Positions 1 to 6,051 of a DNA stretch of 6,051 nt are shown here, piece after piece; position 1 is the first letter of the stretch, and each line of letters begins with the position of its first letter. Source of the DNA: JABAYQ01 sp018608925. Lineage in GTDB: Bacteria; Bacteroidota; Bacteroidia; Flavobacteriales; UBA7312. The notes under the pieces were generated by a model. The model made no database searches. It was not told where the DNA came from and worked only from the letters and a program-made list of their open reading frames with translations. A program made the translations under genes and the position numbers. Location: assembly GCA_037625715.1 (NCBI GenBank), contig JASJHQ010000011.1, positions 1-6,051 of the forward strand, given 5' to 3'.

Positions 1-422
<422 letters not shown>

Positions 423-491
423 TTTTGTAGTTGATTTACTTTAACTAAATTGTTTTCTTTTTTACAATACTCATATATCGTACACACGATC

Positions 492-603
<112 letters not shown>

Positions 604-610
604 TTTTTAT

Positions 611-645
611 AAAGCTCCGTTTCTTTGATTCGGAGCTTTTTTTTT
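611..645 (+). terminator. Rho-independent terminator of the rRNA operon
   Basis: A perfect 9-bp inverted repeat, AAAGCTCCG (611-619) and CGGAGCTTT (631-639), encloses an 11-base loop. It runs into nine consecutive T (637-645). It sits 8 bases after the 5S gene, as expected for the end of an rrn operon. Confidence 0.92.
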
Positions 646-672
646 ACCTATTTTTATACTTTCATTTTCGGT

Positions 673-2226
673 ATGAGATATCTTATTCTAATTTTTACTT
701 TTACTCTGTTTCTTAATGCTTATTCTCAGTCGGATGATTCATCTCTTTTTTATCCATCTGATAAGTTAAGTCTTACGAAGTTCTTTAATCAAGAAAACAG
801 AAGCTTTATAATTGATACTAGTACTTTCTTTACTAATGTCAATTACAATATCCAATATGGAAACGCTCAATCCTTTGGATTAAAATATAAACAAGAGCTT
901 AATTCTTTCTTCGACTTACAACTTAACCTTATTAAGTTCTCCAGAGATGGTCTCTTTCAAAATGAAGAAATTAAAAACCATGAATTCGATTTCATTGTTA
1001 ACTTCTCAAATAAGGATAGTAATTATCATTCTACCTTTCATTATGGAAGCGAAAAATACCTTTTTGAAGAAAATGGTTCTGTATTAGGTTTCAATAATCA
1101 ATCTACAATTGATCCTATTCTCTTTTCGGTATCTCTTGACCAGGCTAATAATACTGGACTAAACCGTTTTTTTAATTACAATCAATCCTTTCAACTCTCT
1201 GAGAAGTTAAAATTGGTTAACCATTCCTCATATTACTCCAAATACAGGATTTTTGAAGATAGCAATCCTAATCTTGATTATTACTCTAGTATATATATAG
1301 ATAGCACTCAAACTTTTGACTCTACTCATTTTAGTTCCTTTTATAACCAACTTGGGTTTAATACCTCATACTTTAACGTTAGATACCTTTTTAAGCAACA
1401 ATCGAGCTCTCAATTGCTATTAGATTCTGTTTTAGTTGACCATGGTTTCTCTTTGTCTTCTACTCAATTTATAGCAAACTATTTTATTAATGCTTATCTT
1501 GATTATTATGGGTCTAGCGCTTATAATGCAACTCTTAATGTAAGTAATCCTGATTCTTCATTTCGATTTCTTTTAGCATCCAATGAGCCTCTTCTTTCTG
1601 TTTTTACAAATCGTTATCTATCGAATCATTCTGAGTTCAACACTAATTATTTTAATTATAAAAAGCATCTTACTAGTATTACTTTTTCTAATGACAAATT
1701 CCATTTATCATCTGCTTTGTCTTTTCACGACAACTATGTTTTTTTAAATCAAGACCAGCTTTATAGTCAAAATTCTGATTTATTTTATCATTTAAAATCC
1801 TATTTATCTTTTAATTGGAAATGGCGTCTTTTAAATGCTTCTCACTCTTTTACTTATCAATATTCGTCTGATTCGGATGTATTTAGAGTTCCTCAATATA
1901 CTTTTCTTTCTAATTTATATATTAACCCTATTTTATTTGAGGAGTCCTTAAATCTAAAGCTTGGTTCTTCCGTTAGCTATTTTTCTTCTTATTATGCAAA
2001 TGCGTATTCTCCTTCCTTAGCTATTTCTTATTTACAAGATAATCAGTCGATTGGAGACTTTCCTTTTTTATCTTTTTATGCAAAAATTAATATTGAAACT
2101 GTAAATGTCGAGTTTCACATTTTAAATTTGTTTGACAAATTATCTGATCAGACTTTTTACTTAATCCCAAATGCTCCTTACTACCGCAGTCCTTTCCAAT
2201 TACTGATAAGTTGGCAATTAGATTGA
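673..2226 (+). CDS. Outer-membrane beta-barrel protein, putative porin (Porin_10-like)
   Basis: A 517-aa protein, probably an outer-membrane beta-barrel. The start is ATG 673. The frame opens upstream at a TTG (625) inside the terminator hairpin, which is not a credible start, whereas 673 gives a clean signal peptide (residues 1-18, cleavage AYS|QS). The mature protein is rich in Ser, Tyr, Asn and Phe, with many short alternating hydrophobic/polar strands and no long hydrophobic helix. The C-terminal part (FPFLSFYAKINIETVNVEF, then FYLIPNAPYYRSPFQLLISW) resembles the end of the Bacteroidota 'putative porin' family (Pfam PF14121). In that family a 'YPvvDaFvnfKI' strand is followed by 'YF..PgYP..dR.l.fGvsW'. 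This family call is from memory. At 517 aa it seems shorter than many relatives (often over 600 aa). The substrate is unknown. It starts 27 bases after the rRNA terminator, and no convincing promoter of its own was found. Alternatives are another TonB-independent barrel or a diverged TonB-dependent-receptor barrel without a plug; no plug or TonB box is seen. Confidence 0.8.
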   Translation: MRYLILIFTFTLFLNAYSQSDDSSLFYPSDKLSLTKFFNQENRSFIIDTSTFFTNVNYNIQYGNAQSFGLKYKQELNSFFDLQLNLIKFSRDGLFQNEEIKNHEFDFIVNFSNKDSNYHSTFHYGSEKYLFEENGSVLGFNNQSTIDPILFSVSLDQANNTGLNRFFNYNQSFQLSEKLKLVNHSSYYSKYRIFEDSNPNLDYYSSIYIDSTQTFDSTHFSSFYNQLGFNTSYFNVRYLFKQQSSSQLLLDSVLVDHGFSLSSTQFIANYFINAYLDYYGSSAYNATLNVSNPDSSFRFLLASNEPLLSVFTNRYLSNHSEFNTNYFNYKKHLTSITFSNDKFHLSSALSFHDNYVFLNQDQLYSQNSDLFYHLKSYLSFNWKWRLLNASHSFTYQYSSDSDVFRVPQYTFLSNLYINPILFEESLNLKLGSSVSYFSSYYANAYSPSLAISYLQDNQSIGDFPFLSFYAKINIETVNVEFHILNLFDKLSDQTFYLIPNAPYYRSPFQLLISWQLD

Positions 2227-2244
2227 TTTTTGACGAACACAGAA

Positions 2245-2293
2245 TAATTCTTTGATGAATTAGTTTATTTTTCGATCAACTTGTTTTTTTTTT
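2245..2293 (+). terminator. Weak candidate terminator after the barrel gene
   Basis: An AT-rich 6-bp hairpin, TAATTC (2245-2250) and GAATTA (2257-2262), is followed by T-rich DNA. An alternative pairing, TTGAT (2252-2256) with ATCAA (2275-2279), lies just before a run of ten T (2284-2293). Both stems are weak, so this is only a possible end of the upstream transcript. Confidence 0.25.
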
Positions 2294-2310
2294 GGATGAG
2301 TCCTTAGTTT

Positions 2311-2346
2311 TTGACTTCCTTTTATATAGCTGACTCTATATGTTTG
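2311..2346 (+). promoter_or_regulatory. Candidate Bacteroidota promoter for the OmpA gene cluster
   Basis: TATGTTTG at 2339-2346 matches the Bacteroidota -7 consensus TAnnTTTG exactly. A TTG lies upstream at 2311-2313 (within TTTTTGAC) and could be the -33 element. The 25-base spacing is longer than the usual 17-23, so the -33 assignment is weaker than the -7. Transcription starting a few bases after 2346 would leave a leader of about 15-20 nt before the TTG start codon. The site would drive 2368-3546 and probably the following secreted genes. Confidence 0.5.
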
Positions 2347-2367
2347 TATTCTTAATATATAGACATT

Positions 2368-3546
2368 TTGTTGCGATTAATTATAATTTTATTCATATCA
2401 CTTAACCTTTCTTTCGTTTCTTTCTCACAAGAATCGGAGGAGTTCCATTTTAACTTTGGTTTAAATTATCCTACAATTGGTTTTGTTGATTCCAAAGGAA
2501 ATCAAAGTTTACTTTCCGATTTTAATAATGTTTCTTCCAATCATCTCAAACTTGGTTATAAGCAAGTTGTTTCTGATGATCTTGGTTTTATTGTCTCTTT
2601 AATAAGCAATAGATATGATTTATTTGCTAGGTATGAATTGTCTCCATCTGTTTTCAATTACGTAAAATACGATCTCGATTATGTGTCTGCTTCCCTTGCC
2701 ATTACTTTAGATGTTAAGCTTAATGATGATCTTAATCTTGTTCCTAACATTGGGTTAAATTATAATTATTTAATTTCTGGTTTTCAAGTTCTTTATGGCG
2801 AAGTATTTAATTTAAAAGAGAACGAAGATTTTGTTCCTTTTAGTTATTCCATTACTCCTGGTTTCTATTTATCTAAGAGGCTTACTCCTTATATGAGCTT
2901 TCATTTAGGCTATAATTTTGTTTTCGATTTTATGACTGAAGAAGAAGTTTCTGATCTACAGTCGTATAATTTGGAAAGCCATACTGTTTTTGTAGGTGCT
3001 GCTTTTAATTTGGGTTCTTTAAAAAAACACTCTCGTAATCAAGAATTAGTAGAAAAGAAGCTTCTTAAATTGGAGCGTTCTTATTCGACTATTGTTAACG
3101 CTAGTGAAGATCATAAATTACATGTCGATAGCATCTTTATTTCTGGAACTAATTTAAATTCTAAACTTCAATCTGAAATTGAAAATCATATAGCTAGCCT
3201 AGATATATCTCAAGATTCTTCTGATCCTGATTTTGTCTTTTTATTCCCTTCTAAGGACTCAATATATTATAGTCTTTTTGATGATACCATGCTAGATTTA
3301 TTATCTACTGCTAATAGTCAAGATGATTTAAATATTAAGATTGTTGGTTATGCCGATTTAAAAGGAGATGATCAAAATAATTTATATCTCTCTAAAAATA
3401 GAACCGAAACAATACGAAATTCTTTAATCGACAGTGGAGTTAGTCCTAACAGAATTAGGGTAGAGTTTTTAGGTGAAACTTCGATGTTTGATTCTAATGT
3501 ATTCATGTCTAATAGAAGAGTTGAAATATTTATAAGCACCAATTAA
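2368..3546 (+). CDS. OmpA-family outer-membrane protein (N-terminal barrel plus C-terminal peptidoglycan-binding domain)
   Basis: A 392-aa envelope protein, likely linking the outer membrane to peptidoglycan. The start is TTG 2368 or the adjacent TTG 2371. An in-frame stop (2353-2355) leaves no ATG upstream, and either TTG gives a signal peptide with cleavage near residue 20 (SFS|QE). Residues about 25-220 form alternating strands typical of a small OmpA-like barrel. A charged linker follows (about 220-260). Residues about 320-390 are an OmpA C-terminal domain: GYADLKG (327-333; Asp330 matches the Asp of the usual GHTD), LSKNR (341-345; family LSxxRA), a GVSPNRI stretch, then NRRVEI (382-387). 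The segment between 'GE' and 'NRR' is about four residues shorter than usual and lacks the customary Pro and GRA, so the domain is diverged. It heads a likely operon; the next gene begins two bases after its stop. The domain call is firm, the physiological role inferred. Confidence 0.87.
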   Translation: MLRLIIILFISLNLSFVSFSQESEEFHFNFGLNYPTIGFVDSKGNQSLLSDFNNVSSNHLKLGYKQVVSDDLGFIVSLISNRYDLFARYELSPSVFNYVKYDLDYVSASLAITLDVKLNDDLNLVPNIGLNYNYLISGFQVLYGEVFNLKENEDFVPFSYSITPGFYLSKRLTPYMSFHLGYNFVFDFMTEEEVSDLQSYNLESHTVFVGAAFNLGSLKKHSRNQELVEKKLLKLERSYSTIVNASEDHKLHVDSIFISGTNLNSKLQSEIENHIASLDISQDSSDPDFVFLFPSKDSIYYSLFDDTMLDLLSTANSQDDLNIKIVGYADLKGDDQNNLYLSKNRTETIRNSLIDSGVSPNRIRVEFLGETSMFDSNVFMSNRRVEIFISTN

Positions 3547-3548
3547 TT

Positions 3549-4445
3549 ATGAATAGACTATACAAAATAATATTTATTTTATTCTTGGCTAATACGGCTT
3601 ATGCCCAATTGCCTGGCATTCCTTATCAAGCTGTAGTTTTATCTAGAGATGGTGGTCAAGAATTACCTGGTTACGATGATAATTATAACAACGTTTTACG
3701 TAATTCTAAAGTGTCCATAAAGTTTACTGTTTTCGATGAGCTTTTAAACATGGAGTATTCCGAAATTCACGATAGTGTTTTGGTGGATGCTTATGGTATG
3801 CTCAATTTAGTAGTGGGAGATGGCTATGCTATGTTTAATGAGTTTAAACAAATTAACTGGGATTTAACTCAGAAATGGCTCGATGTTGATATAGATTTTG
3901 ATGGTGGTTCTAGTTTTGAAAACCTCGATTATATCTCTTTGCGAATTATACCTTATAATACCGATGGTCAGCAGTTAAGTTTATTAGATTCTGTTTTGGT
4001 TTTAGAAAACGGATCATCAGTAGACTTGAGGCCTCTTTTACAATTTGAAGCCGACGGACAAGGAACCGACGATCAAAACCTAGAGCATGCATTTCTTACA
4101 GGAACTAATTTGCAAATTGATATTGAAAATGGTTCTTCCGCTAATGTCAATCTTAATTCATTAGCTAGCGATTCCGTTTTTGTTACAACTCTTGCTAACG
4201 ATACTATCTTTCTCAATCAAATAGTAGAAAATTTAGGCTTACAAATTATAGAAGAAACTTCGGTTTCTTTTAGTGGCCAAGACCTTTTTAACACTCCTGT
4301 AAACATTACTGACCTAAGCCTTATTAGAGTGTATAGAAACGGAATAAGAATCGATTTTAACATTATAGATATAAATACCATCCAGTTAGAGGCTGAAGCC
4401 ACTTGCTTTGAGGATGATATGATACGAATAGAACAAACTTACTAA
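3549..4445 (+). CDS. Secreted modular protein with 'YQAVV' N-domain and FRNG-type C-terminal module
   Basis: A 298-aa exported protein of unknown function. The ATG lies two bases after the preceding stop, so it is very probably cotranslated or cotranscribed with the OmpA gene. The signal peptide is residues 1-19 (AYA|QLPG). Residues about 20-140 match an N-terminal module frequent in Bacteroidota secreted and tail-fibre-like proteins: 'PYQAVV.rDg', then 'vsikFtvfDe...YsEiHd...aYGmlnLvvGdG'. Two copies of a short repeat follow, LENGSSVDLRPL (152-163) and DDQNL...IENGSSANVNLNSL (174-205). The C-terminus (about 238-298) contains VYRNGIRI near 261-268 and ends in DDMIRIEQTY. It resembles the C-terminus of the next gene's product. 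No catalytic motif and no convincing type IX sorting domain is seen. A structural, surface-fibre or adhesin role is an inference from its modules and neighbours. Confidence 0.85.
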   Translation: MNRLYKIIFILFLANTAYAQLPGIPYQAVVLSRDGGQELPGYDDNYNNVLRNSKVSIKFTVFDELLNMEYSEIHDSVLVDAYGMLNLVVGDGYAMFNEFKQINWDLTQKWLDVDIDFDGGSSFENLDYISLRIIPYNTDGQQLSLLDSVLVLENGSSVDLRPLLQFEADGQGTDDQNLEHAFLTGTNLQIDIENGSSANVNLNSLASDSVFVTTLANDTIFLNQIVENLGLQIIEETSVSFSGQDLFNTPVNITDLSLIRVYRNGIRIDFNIIDINTIQLEAEATCFEDDMIRIEQTY

Positions 4446-4481
4446 AGACTAATTACTATTTATTAACCAATTTTTTAAACT

Positions 4482-5177
4482 ATGAAACTAAATTTTTTTA
4501 CAAATGTTAAGCTAGGAGCTTTTGCTCTTTTAACTTTAACAGCTGGGCTTGTACAGGCACAGCAAATAACTGGCGATATTGCTAGAGAAGCTGTTATTGT
4601 ACCTGGTACTACAAGTATTGATGGAGCGGTAAAAGTTATCGACAACAAGGGTACCATTAAGTACCTCCAAGTTCAGAATGGTATTACTACTCTTTCGAAT
4701 ACTACCAATGATGTAACTACTACAACATGGCAGTTAGGGGGTACTTTGACTGATAGTACTTGGATTGATGTTGACACTAAAGTATTCGGATTAGATGGCA
4801 TTGACCTAATAAACACGGAAATTGCTTCTACAGATGCTACAACTGGTTCTGATCACGGAACAGGTTCTGGTTATACTCTTTTGGTGCGCGATGAAGCAAC
4901 GGGAGCAATTAAGAAATTACTTGCTACTGATTTAATTCAGTCTGGTCACCAAGTATATACTGCAACAGCAGATCAAACTACTTATACTATAAACAGTGGT
5001 GGTACTCCACTTCCTGATTTTAGCAAAGTTTTTGTATTCAGAAATGGTGCAAAGCTTGTGGCTAACCTAGATTATACTATTTCGGGTGATGACGTAACAT
5101 TGGTTCCTGCTACTACAGGTAATAATATCTGGGCAGTTTATGCGGATGATACTATTGAAGTACAATTCGTTAAATAA
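4482..5177 (+). CDS. Small secreted protein with FRNG-type C-terminal module, function unknown
   Basis: A 231-aa exported protein. ATG 4482 gives a good signal peptide (residues 1-26, VQA|QQ), so this start is preferred. The mature protein is Thr-, Asp- and Gly-rich with no Cys. The middle part has a TTTWQLGGTLTDSTWIDVD segment (about 79-97) of a kind common in Bacteroidota fibre-like proteins, then a stretch ending VRDEATGAIKKLLATDLI. The C-terminal module (about 160-231) reads YTINSGGTPLPDFSKVFVFR then NGAKL, LDYTISGDDVTL and DDTIEVQFVK. It is recognisably related to the C-terminus of the preceding gene and to 'VFRNGvrl..g.DYtvsg..vtl' modules in phage-tail-like proteins. It lies 36 bases after the preceding stop with no promoter seen between them, so it probably belongs to the same operon. 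A strong terminator follows 16 bases after its stop. Expression higher than the next gene is an inference. Confidence 0.83.
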   Translation: MKLNFFTNVKLGAFALLTLTAGLVQAQQITGDIAREAVIVPGTTSIDGAVKVIDNKGTIKYLQVQNGITTLSNTTNDVTTTTWQLGGTLTDSTWIDVDTKVFGLDGIDLINTEIASTDATTGSDHGTGSGYTLLVRDEATGAIKKLLATDLIQSGHQVYTATADQTTYTINSGGTPLPDFSKVFVFRNGAKLVANLDYTISGDDVTLVPATTGNNIWAVYADDTIEVQFVK

Positions 5178-5193
5178 CATTTTTATAATTCAT

Positions 5194-5234
5194 TCAAGTG
5201 AAGGGGGATGACTCCTTTCACTTGATTTTTTTTT
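5194..5234 (+). terminator. Rho-independent terminator between two secreted-protein genes
   Basis: A perfect 9-bp stem, TCAAGTGAA (5194-5202) and TTCACTTGA (5217-5225), can extend inward through G-T and G-C pairs to a four-base loop (5208-5211). Nine T follow (5226-5234). It lies 16 bases after one stop codon and only 11 bases before the next ATG. Confidence 0.9.
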
Positions 5235-5245
5235 ACCAAAACACT

Positions 5246-6051
5246 ATGATACAAATTTTTAAACTCTTAAGATTAGCTCTTTTTTTATTTGCTTTGTTAG
5301 GCTTTAACAATTTGTATGGCCAACAATACAATGTTACAAACGCAAAAGGAACTATACTTTCCTTAGTTAATAACCAGGTTTTTGTAAGTGCTGTTACCCC
5401 ATCCGATGCTTTTGAGGCTGATGTGTGGTTTAACACTTCTGACAGAATTACTTATGTTTATGATGGAGCTATTTGGAAAGAAATAGATGAGGATAGAGTA
5501 ACTACTAGCTCAACAGCGCCAACTGATCCCGTTCAGGGAGATGTATGGTTCGATAGTAGCGCTGTATTAATTACAACAAATATTTACGATGGATCTTCTT
5601 GGCTTCTGGTGTCTTCTTCTGACGATCAGTTATTGAGCATTGATGGCGATAGTTTACGATTGGAAGATGGTGGAGCGGTTGCTTTGGATTCTTTGGGTAG
5701 CGATAATCAGTTATTAACTCTTGATGGCGACAGTTTACGTCTGGAAGATGGTGGAGCGGTTGCTTTGGACTCTTTACAAGATGGTGACGCTTGGGCGGTA
5801 GATGGAGAAGATATAACAACTGTGATAGGAAGAACAGGTAGCGTAGGTATTGGAACTATAACACCTACAGAAAAACTACACGTTGTAGGCAATGCGCGAA
5901 TTACAGGCGCAATACTAGATTCAAACAATGATGCTGGTACAGCAGGACAAGTTTTATCTTCAACTGTTACTGGAACTGATTGGGTAGATGCATCTGGAGG
6001 TAAATTTATTGATGGAGCTGACCCTTTAGACGCTGTGTATACTAATGGTAA
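5246..6051 (+). CDS. Secreted repeat-containing tail-fibre-like protein (partial, runs off window)
   Basis: An open frame of at least 268 codons from ATG 5246, with no stop before the window ends. The signal peptide is residues 1-25 (LYG|QQ). Three module types follow. First come two 'DVWF...YDGxxW' repeats (about 51-82 and 91-122). Next are two 27-residue repeats (from residue 126) with DDQLL/DNQLL and the shared LRLEDGGAVALDSL. Last is a VGIGTITPTEKLHVVG motif (200-215) with NARITGAILDSNNDAGTAGQ and VLSSTVTGTDW. That final motif is characteristic of large Bacteroidota surface proteins resembling phage tail fibres. In relatives known to me, 'KFxDGxxxxDAVYTxG' introduces a further 'NVGIGT' unit, and the window stops just there. 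No enzyme motif is visible; adhesion or a surface-fibre role is inferred. It starts 11 bases after a strong terminator with no obvious promoter between, so expression may depend on readthrough or an unseen promoter. Confidence 0.88.
   Translation, partial: MIQIFKLLRLALFLFALLGFNNLYGQQYNVTNAKGTILSLVNNQVFVSAVTPSDAFEADVWFNTSDRITYVYDGAIWKEIDEDRVTTSSTAPTDPVQGDVWFDSSAVLITTNIYDGSSWLLVSSSDDQLLSIDGDSLRLEDGGAVALDSLGSDNQLLTLDGDSLRLEDGGAVALDSLQDGDAWAVDGEDITTVIGRTGSVGIGTITPTEKLHVVGNARITGAILDSNNDAGTAGQVLSSTVTGTDWVDASGGKFIDGADPLDAVYTNG
5396..5611 (+). repeat. Two-copy 'DVWF...YDGxxW' protein repeat
   Basis: Within the last gene, residues 51-82 (TPSDAFEADVWFNTS...YDGAIWKEI) and 91-122 (APTDPVQGDVWFDSS...YDGSSWLLV) are two copies of one module, 40 residues apart. 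The key shared positions are D-V-W-F, Y-D-G and the Trp three residues later. The copies have diverged at DNA level, so this is an old protein-level repeat. Confidence 0.7.
5621..5782 (+). repeat. 81-base tandem repeat, two copies, in frame
   Basis: Copies begin at 5621 and 5702, an 81-base (27-codon) period. Over the first 25 codons they differ at 11 of 75 bases but at only 3 of 25 residues (D/N, S/T, I/L); seven of the ten differing codons are synonymous. The longest identical block is 26 bases around the LEDGGAVALD codons. The last two codons of each unit do not match. Confidence 0.88.

Noticed and set aside
625..672. N-terminal extension of the barrel gene to a TTG at 625
   Set aside because: That start lies in the loop of the rRNA terminator and would place 16 residues before a complete signal peptide.
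2340..2405. Short ATG frame overlapping the start of the OmpA gene
   Set aside because: It is only about 21 codons, its ATG sits inside the candidate -7 element, and the out-of-frame TTG start gives a proper signal peptide.
4446..4481. A separate promoter for the 231-aa gene
   Set aside because: No TAnnTTTG or similar element is seen in the 36-base gap, so operon expression is the simpler reading.
5621..5782. CRISPR-like direct repeats
   Set aside because: There are only two copies, they are in frame and coding, and no unique spacers separate them.
4217..5928. Minus-strand open frames at 4217-4402, 4475-4657, 5233-5436, 5571-5819 and 5707-5928
   Set aside because: All are antisense to well-supported + strand genes. 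The last two owe their openness to the repeated sequence, and none has a plausible protein family.
3549..6051. Prophage or phage-tail region
   Set aside because: The tail-fibre-like modules are carried by proteins with signal peptides, and no phage structural, packaging or lysis gene is nearby. Bacteroidota surface proteins commonly use these modules.

Overview
The window looks like Bacteroidota (Flavobacteriales-like) chromosomal DNA. This rests on the AT-rich coding sequence, the lack of Shine-Dalgarno sites, a TAnnTTTG-type -7 promoter element, a Bacteroidota-like 5S rRNA, and the protein families present: a Porin_10-like barrel, an OmpA-family protein, and modular secreted proteins with 'YQAVV', 'DDQxL' and 'VGIGTxxPxxKLHV' motifs. 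Genus cannot be told from this sequence alone. Everything recognised lies on the + strand.

Layout: positions 1-422 are the 3' end of a 23S rRNA gene. A 70-base spacer follows, then a complete 5S rRNA gene (about 492-603) and a strong intrinsic terminator (611-645) that closes the rRNA operon. Only 27 bases later a 517-aa outer-membrane beta-barrel protein begins (673-2226). After a 141-base gap with a candidate Bacteroidota promoter comes a tight run of secreted or envelope genes. These are an OmpA-family protein with a forced TTG start (2368-3546), a secreted 298-aa modular protein two bases downstream (3549-4445), and a secreted 231-aa protein (4482-5177). A strong terminator follows (5194-5234). 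Eleven bases beyond it a further secreted, repeat-containing, tail-fibre-like protein starts (5246) and runs off the window end.

How the genes may work together: all five proteins carry N-terminal signal peptides, and in each the predicted mature N-terminus is Gln. The OmpA protein could tie the outer membrane to peptidoglycan. The three downstream proteins share modules with each other: an FRNG-type C-terminal domain in the second and third genes of the run, and DDQxL/ENGxxVxL repeats in the second and fourth. They read as a small surface-fibre or adhesin cluster. That grouping is an inference from synteny and shared modules. No mobile element, CRISPR array or tRNA was seen, and there is no gene-free stretch over 300 bases.
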